From NCBI RefSeq assembly GCF_039542905.1, contig NZ_BAABIS010000001.1:2604001-2668000 (forward strand): DNA of 64,000 nt. Direction: 5' to 3'. The notes below the pieces were generated by a model. That model made no database searches, was not told where the DNA came from, and was given only the letters and a program-made list of their open reading frames with translations. This stretch comes from Kitasatospora terrestris (GTDB lineage: Bacteria; Actinomycetota; Actinomycetes; Streptomycetales; Streptomycetaceae). Positions 1 to 8,043 of the stretch are shown piece after piece; the first letter of the stretch is position 1; each line of letters opens with the position of its first letter. Made by a program: the position numbers and the translations under genes.

Positions 1-255
1 TTCGGCGGCACCAACATGGTGCAGCTGCTGATCGACGCCGGCCCGAAGCCCGCCTCCGTCCCGGCGGCCGCCGCCGCGAAGGCCGCCAACGAGCCGGACG
101 CCACCAAGGCCCCCGGCTCCGGCATCACCGAGCCCGACGAGAACGGCGGCTTCTCGGCCGGCTGGATGATCGGCGTCGGCCTCCTCGTCGGCGTCGGCGG
201 CGGCCTGCTGCTCAGCCTCAACCGCCGCCGCACCACCCGCAACGGCGCCAAGTGA
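1..255 (+). CDS. C-terminal tail of a membrane-anchored surface protein (partial)
   Basis: Only the last 84 residues are present; the gene starts before the window. The tail is an Ala/Pro-rich linker, then one hydrophobic helix (GWMIGVGLLVGVGGGLLL) and a basic stop-transfer end (LNRRRTTRNGAK), the layout of an extracytoplasmic domain held by a C-terminal anchor. Its stop overlaps the GTG start of the next gene (GTGA), so it belongs to the ECF transporter operon. In related actinomycetes the gene before the SCO2322-type protein is often a prenyltransferase/squalene-oxidase-repeat (alpha-toroid) protein; that identity cannot be tested here because the domain lies outside the window. Confidence 0.6.
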   Translation, partial: FGGTNMVQLLIDAGPKPASVPAAAAAKAANEPDATKAPGSGITEPDENGGFSAGWMIGVGLLVGVGGGLLLSLNRRRTTRNGAK

Positions 256-944
256 CCGCCCGCACCACCCCGGCGCCGGCCCTCCGGCGGGCGCCGGCGG
301 CCGGGGCCGCCCCGCTCGTCGCACTGCTCGTCGCGCTGACGGCCTCGCTGGCGGCCGCGCTGGTCGCCGTCGCGCCCGGCGCGCAGGCGGCCGGGTACCG
401 GTACTGGTCGTTCTGGAAGTGGTCCGGCTCCGCGTGGGCGTACCAGCAGGTCGGTCCGGCCGGGTTCGTCCCGGCCGACGGCGCGGTGGACGGCTGGCGC
501 TTCGCGGTGAGCCCGGACGGCGGCCAGGACGCCGCCCGGCCCACCGCCACCGGCGAATTCGCCGCGATCTGCGCCGACACCCCGCCCGCCGCGAGCCACA
601 AGCGGGTCGCCGTGGTGCTGGACTTCGGCACCGCCGCCGACGCCCCCGGCGGCGAGCAGCCGCCCGCGCCGCGCACCGCGTGCGCCGCCGTCCCGGCCGC
701 CGCCTCCTCCGCCGACGTGCTCGCCGCCGTCGCCCCGCCGCTGCGCTACGACTCCGCGGGCGTGCTCTGCGCCATCGCCGGATACCCCCGCGCGGGCTGC
801 GCCGACACCGTCGCCGCACCGGCGGCCCCGGCGGCCGGCGGCACACCCGCCGACGACGGCCCGTCGCTCGGCCTGGTGGCGGGCGGCGCGCTGGTCGCGG
901 CGCTGGCCGTCGGCGCCGCCTGGCAGGCCCGCCGCCGCCGCTGA
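252..944 (+). CDS. SCO2322-family secreted, membrane-anchored protein
   Basis: The 230-residue protein has a basic N-terminus and a long hydrophobic signal segment (residues about 20-46, ending AQAA), then a small extracytoplasmic domain with the conserved stretch YRYWSFWKWSGSAWAYQQVG, and a C-terminal transmembrane helix followed by RRRR. This is the architecture of the SCO2322 family, which travels with ECF transporters in actinomycetes and has no known function. The GTG start overlaps the upstream stop by 4 bases. Four cysteines in the outer domain could form disulfides. A role as substrate-binding or docking partner of the importer is inference. Confidence 0.8.
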   Translation: MTARTTPAPALRRAPAAGAAPLVALLVALTASLAAALVAVAPGAQAAGYRYWSFWKWSGSAWAYQQVGPAGFVPADGAVDGWRFAVSPDGGQDAARPTATGEFAAICADTPPAASHKRVAVVLDFGTAADAPGGEQPPAPRTACAAVPAAASSADVLAAVAPPLRYDSAGVLCAIAGYPRAGCADTVAAPAAPAAGGTPADDGPSLGLVAGGALVAALAVGAAWQARRRR

Positions 945-947
945 CCC

Positions 948-991
948 GGGAAGATCCAGGGAAGAGTCAGGGAAGAGCCAGGGAAGAGACC
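948..991 (+). repeat. Four tandem 11-bp repeats in an operon leader
   Basis: Units at 948-958, 959-969, 970-980 and 981-991 read GGGAAGATCCA, GGGAAGAGTCA, GGGAAGAGCCA and GGGAAGAGACC. The last unit ends 7 bases before the ATG of the T-component gene, so every unit offers a purine-rich Shine-Dalgarno-like core. This is the only sizeable gap (54 bases) between otherwise overlapping operon genes. Confidence 0.85.
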
Positions 992-998
992 CACCGCC

Positions 999-2099
999 AT
1001 GCCATCGCCCCCCGCCCGCCGCCTCGGCCCCCGCCTGCTGCACCCCGGTGCGTGGTGGCTGTGGGCGCTCGGGCTGGCCGCCGGCGCCTCCCGCACCACC
1101 AATCCGGTGCTGTTGCTCCTGATCGCGGCGGTCGCCGGGTACGTGGTCGCGGCCCGGCGCAGCGACGCGCCGTGGGCCCGCTCCTACGGGGCGTTCCTGC
1201 GGATCGGCCTGGTGGTGCTCGGGCTGCGGCTGGCGTTCGCGGTGCTCCTCGGGTCGCCGGTGGGCGGCACCCACGTGCTGGTCACCCTCCCCCACCTCCC
1301 GCTCCCCGCCTGGGCGCAGGGCGTGCGGCTCGGCGGACCGGTGGCCGTCGAGGGCGTCCTCTTCGCCTGCTACGAGGGCCTGAAACTGGCCGTCCTGCTG
1401 CTGTGCGTGGGCGCCGCCAACGCCCTCGCCTCCCCGGCCCGGCTGCTGCGCTGCCTGCCCGGGGCGCTCTACGAGGTCGGGGTGGCCGCCGTGGTGGCGA
1501 CCACCTTCGCCCCGAACCTGGTCGCCGACATCCGCCGGCTGCGGGCCGCCCGTCGGCTGCGCGGCCGCGAGGACCGCGGTGTCCGCGCCGTCCTCGCCGT
1601 CGGACTCCCGGTGCTGGAAGGCGCGTTGGAACGCTCGGTCGGACTCGCCGCGGCGATGGACTCGCGCGGATTCGGCCGCACCGCCGACGTCCCGCGCCGC
1701 ATCGTCCGCACCGCCGGAGCCCTCACCCTGCTCGGCCTGCTCGCCGTGTGCAGCGCCACGTACGGCCTGCTCGGCGCCGGCGGACGGACGGCCTGGGCCG
1801 TGCCGCTGCTGCTGGCCGGCGCCGCGGCGGCGGCCGGCGGGCTGGCGCTCGGCGGCCGACGCTCCGTCAGGACCCGCTACCGGCCCGACCCCTGGGCCCT
1901 GCCCGAGTGGCTGACCGCCGGCTCCGGACTCGCGGTGGCCGGACTGCTGGTCCTGCTCGCCGGACGCCACCCCGAGGCGTTCAGCCCGTCCGTGGTGCCG
2001 CTCACCGCCCCGCAGCTCCCGCTCACGGCGGCCGCCGCCGTACTGATCGGGCTGCTGCCCGCCCTCGTCGCCCCCGACCCGCCCCGGAGCAGCCGGTGA
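999..2099 (+). CDS. ECF transporter T component (EcfT/CbiQ family)
   Basis: The 366-residue membrane protein is the energy-coupling transmembrane subunit of an ECF importer. It shows hydrophobic segments throughout and the family's cytoplasmic coupling motif AMDSRGFGR around residue 220, the Ala-Arg-Gly signature that contacts the ATPases. The N-terminal segment is longer than in many EcfT proteins. The ATG at 999 follows a GGGAAGAG ribosome site inside the 11-bp repeats. Its TGA overlaps the GTG of the ATPase gene (GTGA). The family is firm; the substrate is not shown by this gene. Confidence 0.88.
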   Translation: MPSPPARRLGPRLLHPGAWWLWALGLAAGASRTTNPVLLLLIAAVAGYVVAARRSDAPWARSYGAFLRIGLVVLGLRLAFAVLLGSPVGGTHVLVTLPHLPLPAWAQGVRLGGPVAVEGVLFACYEGLKLAVLLLCVGAANALASPARLLRCLPGALYEVGVAAVVATTFAPNLVADIRRLRAARRLRGREDRGVRAVLAVGLPVLEGALERSVGLAAAMDSRGFGRTADVPRRIVRTAGALTLLGLLAVCSATYGLLGAGGRTAWAVPLLLAGAAAAAGGLALGGRRSVRTRYRPDPWALPEWLTAGSGLAVAGLLVLLAGRHPEAFSPSVVPLTAPQLPLTAAAAVLIGLLPALVAPDPPRSSR

Positions 2100-4072
2100 T
2101 CGTCTTCGACCAGGTCTCCGTCCAGTACGCCGACGCCGACGCGCCGGCCCTGCGCGACGTCCACCTCACCGTCCCCGAGGGCGAACTGTGCCTGCTGGTC
2201 GGCCCGTCCGGCTGCGGCAAGTCCACCCTCCTCGGAACGGTCAACGGGCTGGTCCCGCACTTCACCGGCGGCACCCTGCGCGGCCGGGTCACCGTCGACG
2301 GCCGCGACACCCGCACCCACCGGCCCCGCGAACTCGCCGACCTGGTCGGCACCGTGGGCCAGGACCCGGCCGCACACTTCGTCACCGACACCGTCGAGGA
2401 CGAACTCGCCTACGGCATGGAATCCCTGGGCCTCGCACCGGCCGTGATGCGGCGCCGCGTCGAGGAGACCCTCGACCTGCTCGGCCTCGCCGAACTCCGC
2501 GGCCGCGCCCTCAGCACCCTCTCCGGCGGCCAGCGGCAGCGGGTCGCGATCGGCTCGGTGCTCACCGTCCACCCGAAGGTCCTGGTGCTCGACGAGCCGA
2601 CCTCCGCGCTCGACCCCGGCGCCGCGGAGGAGGTCCTCGCCGTCCTGCAGCGACTGGTGCACGACCTCGGCACCACCGTGCTGATGTCCGAGCACCGGCT
2701 GGAACGCGTCGTCCAGTACGCCGACCAGGTCCTGCTGCTGCCCGGCGACGGCACCGCACCCCTGCTCGGCGACCCCGCCGAACTGATGGCCCGCTCCCCC
2801 GTCCGACCGCCCGTCGTCGACCTCGGCCTGCTCGCCGGCTGGGACCCGCTGCCGCTCACCGTCCGCGACGCCCGCCGGCGGGCCGCGACGCTCCGCGAAC
2901 GGCTCACCACCACCGCGGCCCCGTCCGCGCCCGCTCCTCTCGGCGAGACGCTGGTCACCGTCGCCCGACTGGCCGTCACCCGGGGCCCCGTCCCGGCGCT
3001 GCGCGGCGTCGACCTGGAACTGCGCGCGGGCGGGATCACCGCACTGATGGGACGCAACGGCGCCGGCAAGTCCACCCTGCTCGGCAGCCTCGTCGGCCTG
3101 CACGCCCCCACCTCCGGGACGGTCCGGGTCGGCGGGCTCGTCCCGCACCGCACCCGGCCCAAGGACCTGATCCGCCGGGTCGGCCTCGTCCCGCAGGACC
3201 CGCGCGACCTGCTCTACGGCGAGAGCGTCGCCGGCGAATGCGCCGCCGCCGACCGGGACGCCGGCGCGGCCCCCGGGACCTGCCGCGAACTCGTCGCCCG
3301 GCTGCTGCCCGGCGTCGGCGAGGACACCCATCCGCGCGACCTCTCCGAAGGCCAGCGACTCACCCTCGCCCTCGCCGTCGTCCTCACCGCCCGGCCGCCC
3401 GTCCTCCTCCTCGACGAACCCACCCGCGGCCTCGACTACGCCGCCAAGGCCCGGCTGGTCACCGTCCTGCGAGGGCTCGCCGCCGACGGCCACGCGATCC
3501 TGCTCGCCACCCACGACGTCGAACTCGCCGCCGAACTCGCCCACCGCACCGCCGTCCTCGCCGACGGCGAGGTCGTCGCCGACGGCCCCACCTCCGAAAC
3601 CGTCCTCGCCTCCCCCGCCTTCGCCCCCCAGACCGCCAAGGTCCTCCCCCCGTACCTGACCGTCCCCCAGGTCGCCATCGCCCTGGGCAGGCCCCCCACC
3701 ACTGCACCGGCCCCGAGCACACCGCAGGCGCCCGCCGTCCCGGCGCAGCCGGCCGCGGAGCGCGCTGCCGCGCGGGACGCCGACGGCTCGCACACCCCGG
3801 CGGCCCCGGGCACGCCGCGGGCGTCCGCCGTCCCGGCACAGCCAGGTGTGGGAGGCACTGGCACCCAGCCGCCCGGCGTGCCGCAGGCCCCGGTACAGCC
3901 GGCCGCCGAGCCCGTACCGGGCCTGCCGCAGGCACAGCCGAGCACGCCGCAGGCGCCCGCCGTCCCGGCGCAGCCGGCCGCGGAGCGCGCTGCCGCGCGG
4001 GACGCCGACGGCTCGCACACCCCGGCGGCCCCGGGCACGCCGCGGGCGTCCGGTGCGGAGGGGGGTCGGTGA
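2096..4072 (+). CDS. Fused double ATPase of the ECF transporter (EcfA-EcfA')
   Basis: The 658-residue protein carries two ABC nucleotide-binding domains. Domain 1 has Walker A GPSGCGKST (Lys about 42), signature LSGGQ (about 142) and Walker B LVLDEPTSALD. Domain 2 has Walker A GRNGAGKST (Lys about 325), a degenerate signature LSEGQ (about 416) and LLLDEPTRGLD. It would power the T and S components from the cytoplasmic side. After about residue 510 comes a Pro/Ala-rich tail holding an internal 115-bp duplication. The GTG start overlaps the T-component stop and its own TGA overlaps the S-component GTG, so translation of all three is likely coupled. Confidence 0.9.
   Translation: MIVFDQVSVQYADADAPALRDVHLTVPEGELCLLVGPSGCGKSTLLGTVNGLVPHFTGGTLRGRVTVDGRDTRTHRPRELADLVGTVGQDPAAHFVTDTVEDELAYGMESLGLAPAVMRRRVEETLDLLGLAELRGRALSTLSGGQRQRVAIGSVLTVHPKVLVLDEPTSALDPGAAEEVLAVLQRLVHDLGTTVLMSEHRLERVVQYADQVLLLPGDGTAPLLGDPAELMARSPVRPPVVDLGLLAGWDPLPLTVRDARRRAATLRERLTTTAAPSAPAPLGETLVTVARLAVTRGPVPALRGVDLELRAGGITALMGRNGAGKSTLLGSLVGLHAPTSGTVRVGGLVPHRTRPKDLIRRVGLVPQDPRDLLYGESVAGECAAADRDAGAAPGTCRELVARLLPGVGEDTHPRDLSEGQRLTLALAVVLTARPPVLLLDEPTRGLDYAAKARLVTVLRGLAADGHAILLATHDVELAAELAHRTAVLADGEVVADGPTSETVLASPAFAPQTAKVLPPYLTVPQVAIALGRPPTTAPAPSTPQAPAVPAQPAAERAAARDADGSHTPAAPGTPRASAVPAQPGVGGTGTQPPGVPQAPVQPAAEPVPGLPQAQPSTPQAPAVPAQPAAERAAARDADGSHTPAAPGTPRASGAEGGR
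3713..4052 (+). repeat. In-frame 115-bp direct duplication in the ATPase tail
   Basis: Copies at 3713-3827 and 3938-4052 differ at one position (A3721 versus G3946) and are offset by 225 bases, exactly 75 codons. Each encodes a Pro/Ala-rich segment beginning STPQAPAVPAQP and containing RDADGSHTP. The near identity shows a recent duplication inside the disordered C-terminus of the ECF ATPase. Confidence 0.92.
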
Positions 4073-4878
4073 GCGGGGTGGTGTCGCTGGGGTGGCGGTC
4101 CGGGGTGGTGCTCGGGTTGGTGTCCGCGGTGGGGGTGGCGGCGTTCGGGTGGCCGCTGCTGGCCTCGCGGAAGTCGGACCTGGTCGGTCACTCCGCCGAT
4201 GCGCCGTGGCTGTTCGCCCTGCTGCTGCCGCTGCTCCTGGCCGTCGTGGTGGCGCAGCTGTCCGAGGGCGAGCGCGGTCTGGACGCCAAGGCGGTGGCGA
4301 TGCTCGGGGTGCTGGCGGCGGCCGGCGCGGCGTTGCGGCCGCTGGGCGCGGGGACGGCCGGGCTGGAGCCGATGTTCTTCCTGATGGTGCTGGCCGGTCG
4401 GGTGCTGGGTCCGGCGCTGGGGTTCGTGCTGGGGGCGCTGACGCTGTTCGCGTCGGGCCTGCTGACCGGCGGTGTCGGCCCGTGGCTGCCGTTCCAGATG
4501 CTGGCGATGGGCTGGGTGTGCCTCGGCGCGGGTCTGCTGCCCGGTGCGACGTCGCTCCGTGGCCGCCGCGAGCAGGTGCTGCTCGCGGGTTACGGCGCGG
4601 TGTCCGCCGTGGCGTACGGCACGGTGATGAACCTGCAGGGCTGGCCGTACCTGAGCGGCACGTCCAGCGCGGTCTCCTTCGTGCCGGGTGATCCGCTGCC
4701 GGCGAACCTCGCCCGGTTCGCGGTCTACTGCCTGACCACGTCGCTCGGCTGGGACCTGCCGCGGGCGGCGCTCACCGCCGTCCTGTGCCTGACCGTCGGC
4801 GGGCCGCTGCTGCGGACCTTGCGCCGCGCCACCCGCCGTGCGGCGTTCGCCGCGCCGGCGTCGTTCGACCGGCCCTGA
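4069..4878 (+). CDS. ECF transporter S (substrate-binding membrane) component
   Basis: The 269-residue integral membrane protein has about six to seven hydrophobic helices and lies last in the ECF operon, the usual place of the substrate-specific subunit. The stretch FFLMVLAGRVLGPALGFVLG resembles the S-component core seen in cobalamin/cobalt-type and related ECF systems. The GTG start overlaps the ATPase stop (GTGA); I chose it because the next in-frame start would remove the first helix. Substrate is unproven: corrinoid or cobalt is the best guess from family context, other vitamins are possible. Confidence 0.8.
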   Translation: MSGVVSLGWRSGVVLGLVSAVGVAAFGWPLLASRKSDLVGHSADAPWLFALLLPLLLAVVVAQLSEGERGLDAKAVAMLGVLAAAGAALRPLGAGTAGLEPMFFLMVLAGRVLGPALGFVLGALTLFASGLLTGGVGPWLPFQMLAMGWVCLGAGLLPGATSLRGRREQVLLAGYGAVSAVAYGTVMNLQGWPYLSGTSSAVSFVPGDPLPANLARFAVYCLTTSLGWDLPRAALTAVLCLTVGGPLLRTLRRATRRAAFAAPASFDRP

Positions 4879-4890
4879 ACCGGGTGCGGC

Positions 4891-4926
4891 GACGGGCCGC
4901 CCGCACCGGGGTGCGGGCGGCCCGTC
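4891..4926. terminator. Bidirectional terminator hairpin
   Basis: A perfect 15-bp stem (4891-4905 with 4912-4926) and a 6-base loop lies between the convergent ECF operon and the monooxygenase gene. No U-tract follows, as is common in this genus. Confidence 0.8.
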
Positions 4927-4942
4927 CCGGTCCGCGGCGGGG

Positions 4943-5308
4943 TCAGCCCTGCTTGGGGCCGGCCGACTGGACGACCTCGAACGACCAGACGGTGGAACCG
5001 GACGCCGCGGGCTTGGGACGCTCGCCGCCCTCGCCGCCGCCCTGTCCGCCGGCGCCGCCCGGGCCGCCCGCGCTGCCGCCCTGGTGCGCCGCCTTCATCA
5101 GGCCCTCCATCCAGGCCTGGAAGGAGGCCTCGTCACGCCACCGGGTGTACACCAGGTACTGGTCGGTGCCCTCGACGGGACGGAGCAGCTCGAACCACTC
5201 GAAGCCGTCGGACCCTTCGACCGTGCCGGCCCGCGAGGCGAAGCGCTTCTCCAGCACCTCGCGCTGCTCGGCGGGGACGGTCAGTACGTTGATCTTCACT
5301 ACGCTCAT
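4943..5308 (-). CDS. Antibiotic-biosynthesis-monooxygenase-fold protein, haem-degrading (IsdG/HmoA) type
   Basis: A 121-residue ferredoxin-like alpha+beta protein. The order INVLTVP, then YLVYTRWRDEASFQAW, then KAAHQG gives the Asn-Trp-His arrangement used by IsdG-type haem monooxygenases, so haem binding or degradation is plausible; quinol monooxygenase activity is the alternative. A Gly-rich insertion (about residues 75-92) follows the His and a final strand (TVWSFEVVQ) closes the fold. I chose the ATG at 5308 (MSVVKINV); an ATG three codons upstream would only add MGA. It converges on the ECF operon across a terminator. Confidence 0.75.
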   Translation of the reverse strand: MSVVKINVLTVPAEQREVLEKRFASRAGTVEGSDGFEWFELLRPVEGTDQYLVYTRWRDEASFQAWMEGLMKAAHQGGSAGGPGGAGGQGGGEGGERPKPAASGSTVWSFEVVQSAGPKQG

Positions 5309-5323
5309 GGCTCCCATCCTGCC

Positions 5324-5794
5324 TCACGGCGCGCGGTGCAGGGCCCAGGCGAGGGAGGCGAGCGCGGCGGTCGAGGTGAGGGCGCGGACGGTGTTCCAGC
5401 GGACCCAGGTGGTCTCGAAGGCGGCGCGGGCGGCTTCGGGCGAGGTCGCCGCCGCCAAGCGGTCGTTGAGCGGGACGTTGACCACGGCGGTGATCGCCAG
5501 CACGGCGATGTAGCAGACCGCGGCGACGCCGATCCACAGCAGGACGCCCCGGTCGGCGCCGCGCAGGTGGAGGGCGCCGGCGGCGAGGATCAGCACCAGC
5601 GAGCCGAGGAAGCTCAGCATGAACCACCCGTTGAGGATGGCGACGTTGATCCGCTGCATGGCCTCCACGAAGCCGCGGTCGTCGAGCCGGGCGAGGCCGG
5701 GCATCACCGAGCAGGCGTAGGAGTAGAAGAGTCCGGCGCTGAGGCCGGTGGTGAGGGTGGCGGCGAAGAGCACCGCGGTGCGCAGGGTGGACAT
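5324..5794 (-). CDS. DUF1772 (anthrone-oxygenase-like) four-helix membrane protein
   Basis: 156 residues with four hydrophobic segments, and conserved DUF1772 features: LSAGLFYSYACSVMPGL near the start, a PLNDRL motif in the third loop, and a TTWVRWNTVRAL segment before the last helix. The family contains anthrone oxygenases of aromatic polyketide pathways and many uncharacterised membrane proteins; no polyketide genes are nearby. The start at 5794 is fixed by GGAGG at 5803-5807. It is divergent from an AraC gene, a common arrangement that suggests control by that regulator. Confidence 0.8.
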   Translation of the reverse strand: MSTLRTAVLFAATLTTGLSAGLFYSYACSVMPGLARLDDRGFVEAMQRINVAILNGWFMLSFLGSLVLILAAGALHLRGADRGVLLWIGVAAVCYIAVLAITAVVNVPLNDRLAAATSPEAARAAFETTWVRWNTVRALTSTAALASLAWALHRAP

Positions 5795-5873
5795 TCCGGC
5801 AACCTCCGTTCGCCCGATGGCGGTTCGCGTGGTCATGGTTCGATTCAACCGGCGGGGGCGGGCGGTGTTCCAT

Positions 5874-5890
5874 GGTCGAGGCGCTCGACC
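5874..5890. promoter_or_regulatory. Perfect 7-3-7 dyad between DUF1772 and araC-type genes
   Basis: GGTCGAG-GCG-CTCGACC lies in the 139-base divergent region, about 44 bases before the regulator's ATG and 80 bases before the DUF1772 start. It is a good candidate operator for the adjacent AraC protein, by position only. Confidence 0.5.
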
Positions 5891-5920
5891 GCATACGCGG
5901 GCGTCCAGGGCCGGGCGGCA

Positions 5921-5926
5921 TAGGGT
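5921..5926 (+). promoter_or_regulatory. -10 box of a probably leaderless araC-type promoter
   Basis: TAGGGT ends 7 bases before the ATG at 5934, which would place transcription start on or next to the A of the ATG. There is no Shine-Dalgarno sequence, and no clear -35 box. Confidence 0.4.
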
Positions 5927-5933
5927 GGCGGGC

Positions 5934-6872
5934 ATGGACGCTCTCGGTGCCCTGCTGACCGGACCCCGCGCCCAGGGGGCCTTCCTGCTGCGGTCGGTGT
6001 TCGACCCGCCGTGGGCGGTGCGGATCGCGGACGAGGCGCCGTTGACGCTGCTCACGATGGTGCGCGGCGAGGGCTGGGTGGTCCCGGACGGCGCGGAGCC
6101 GGTCCGGTTGCGGCCGGGCGACCTGGCGGTGGTGCGCGGCCCGGAGCCGTACACGGTGGCGGACCTGCCGTCGACCGCGCCGCAGGTGGTGGTCCACCCG
6201 GGTCAGGTGTCGACCGCGCCCGGCGGCGAGGAGCTGTGCGAGGAGCTGGACCGGGGCCTGCGGACCTGGGGCACGGGCGGGCCGGAGGCGGCGGCGGTGC
6301 TGCTCAGCGGCACCTACCAGCTGCGCGGGGAGGTGAGCGGGCGGTTGCTGCGGGCGCTGCCGCAGGTGGTCCGGCTGGACGGCGCGGAGTGGGGGTCGCC
6401 GCTGCTGCCGATGCTCGCGGAGGAGATCGGCCGGGACGAGCCGGGGCAGGAGGTGGTGCTGGACCGGTTGCTCGACCTGCTGCTGATCAGCGCGCTGCGG
6501 GCGTGGTTCGCCCGGCCGTCGGGGGCGGCGCCGGCCTGGTACCGGGCGCAGGCCGACCCGGTGGTGGGTCCGGCGCTGGGCCTGCTGCACGGGGATCCGG
6601 CCCGGCCGTGGACGGTCGCGGTGCTGGCCGCCGAGGTCGGGGTGTCGCGGGCGGCGCTGGCCCGCCGTTTCGCCGAGCTGGTCGGTGAGCCGCCGATGGC
6701 GTACCTGACGGGCTGGCGGCTGGCGCTGGCCGCCGATCTGCTGGCGGAGCCGGACGCCACGCTCGCCGCGGTCGCCCACCGGGTGGGCTACGGAAGCGCG
6801 TTCGCGCTGAGCGCCGCGTTCAAGCGGGTCCGCGGGGTCAGCCCGCAGCAGCACCGCGAGGGCGCCGGCTGA
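5934..6872 (+). CDS. AraC-family transcription regulator with N-terminal cupin
   Basis: 312 residues. Residues about 1-190 form an AraC-type cupin ligand domain (GEGWVVPDGAEPVRLRPGDLAVV), and the last 100 hold two helix-turn-helix motifs (WTVAVLAAEVGVSRAALARRF and AAVAHRVGYGSAFALSAAFK) with the family's terminal GVSPQQ. The ATG at 5934 gives the expected family start MDALGALL; longer in-frame readings run into the divergent promoter. It probably senses a small molecule and controls the divergent DUF1772 gene, perhaps through the dyad at 5874-5890. Confidence 0.88.
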   Translation: MDALGALLTGPRAQGAFLLRSVFDPPWAVRIADEAPLTLLTMVRGEGWVVPDGAEPVRLRPGDLAVVRGPEPYTVADLPSTAPQVVVHPGQVSTAPGGEELCEELDRGLRTWGTGGPEAAAVLLSGTYQLRGEVSGRLLRALPQVVRLDGAEWGSPLLPMLAEEIGRDEPGQEVVLDRLLDLLLISALRAWFARPSGAAPAWYRAQADPVVGPALGLLHGDPARPWTVAVLAAEVGVSRAALARRFAELVGEPPMAYLTGWRLALAADLLAEPDATLAAVAHRVGYGSAFALSAAFKRVRGVSPQQHREGAG

Positions 6873-7021
6873 CACCGCGCCACCCGGCGCCGACCGGCGG
6901 GTCCGCACCGACGCACCGGCGCACCACCGCACCCGCTCCGGCCCGACCCTGCCCCGGCCACCACCGCACCGCGGCGAAAACCGCTTGCCGTGGGCATGCC
7001 GTCCGTGCCGAGATAGCGGGC

Positions 7022-7912
7022 GTGACTGAACTGAGCATCCTCACCGACACCACGTCCTGGCGCGAGGGCGCCGAGCAGCGCCGGCTCGCGGCGTACCGGC
7101 GGGCGGGCTTCGCCGCCCCGGCGGCGGAGGCGAGCGTGGCCCGCTGGCTGGAGCGGTCGGCCGGGGCGACGGTGGCGGAGGTGCGGGCCGGGGGCCGGCC
7201 GGTGGGTGCGGTGGCCGTGGTGGCGGACGGCGACGAGGGCCGGATCGAGGAGCTGTGGATCGATCCCGCGCATGCCGGCGCCGGCCACGGCGAGGCCGCC
7301 CGCGGCTGGGCGGAGCGCTGGTGCGCCGAGCACGGCACGACCTCCTGCGGCATCCAACTCTTCGCCCCGGAGCCGCTGTTCGACGCCTACCCGGTGCGCG
7401 GCCAGAACCGGGTCAAGTTCATCGGCACCCCGGCCGCCCTGCCCGACGGGGTGACGTACCGTCCGATGACGGAGACGGAGTACCCGGCGTGGCGGCGGGC
7501 CGAGGACGAGGCGTACGTGTTCGACATCGTGCGGGCCGGCGGTCTGACCCGGGAACAGGCGCAGGAGAAGTCGGACGCGGACTTCGCCCGGCTGCTGCCG
7601 CAGGGCAGGCGGACGCCGGGGCACGCGTTCGTGGTGCTGGAGGCCGAGGAGCGGACGATCGGCACCGGCTGGCTGCACCACGGCTTCCTGCCGGGGGTGA
7701 CGTACGGGTACTCGCTGTTCATCGAGGAGCACGAGCGCGGCAACGGCTACGGCCGGGCGGCGATGGCGATAGGCGAGCAGGCGGCGGTGGCGGCCGGCGA
7801 CACGGCGCTGATGTTCAACGTGTTCGGCGGCAACGAGGTCGCGATGAACCTCTACACCAGCGCGGGCTTCGGGGTGCTCTTCGAGTACCGGTCCGTCGAG
7901 CTCGGCGGCTGA
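7022..7912 (+). CDS. Two-domain GNAT acetyltransferase
   Basis: 296 residues made of two GNAT folds. The N-terminal half (about 1-150) has the weaker acetyl-CoA loop DPAHAGAGHGEAARGW; the C-terminal half (about 150-296) has the fuller motif EEHERGNGYGRAAM followed by NVFGGNEVAMNLYTSAGF, the usual motif A and B. Tandem GNATs of this size acetylate small amines or act in mycothiol-like pathways, but nothing here shows the substrate. The GTG start at 7022 comes just after a purine-poor leader. It stands alone, with 149 bases upstream and 131 downstream. Confidence 0.82.
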   Translation: MTELSILTDTTSWREGAEQRRLAAYRRAGFAAPAAEASVARWLERSAGATVAEVRAGGRPVGAVAVVADGDEGRIEELWIDPAHAGAGHGEAARGWAERWCAEHGTTSCGIQLFAPEPLFDAYPVRGQNRVKFIGTPAALPDGVTYRPMTETEYPAWRRAEDEAYVFDIVRAGGLTREQAQEKSDADFARLLPQGRRTPGHAFVVLEAEERTIGTGWLHHGFLPGVTYGYSLFIEEHERGNGYGRAAMAIGEQAAVAAGDTALMFNVFGGNEVAMNLYTSAGFGVLFEYRSVELGG

Positions 7913-8043
7913 GCGGCCGCCGGGGAACTTCCTCGTCCCCCGGTGCGACCGAACCGGCGCGCCGACCCGTCCTGGTGGGCAGAGCCCCGCACCGGAGCGG
8001 GTCCGCATGGCCGGCGTGCGGGTGAGACCTGAGGACAAGAACG

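Noticed and set aside
948..991. CRISPR array
   Set aside because: Units are contiguous 11-mers without spacers, and no cas genes are present.
419..2095. Long open frame preceding the ECF ATPase domain start in the same frame
   Set aside because: Arg/Gly/Pro-rich nonsense opposite the codon pattern; real coding is in other frames until GTG 2096.
5934..6872. DUF1772/AraC locus as part of an aromatic polyketide cluster
   Set aside because: No ketosynthase, cyclase or ACP genes occur nearby; DUF1772 proteins are also common outside such clusters.
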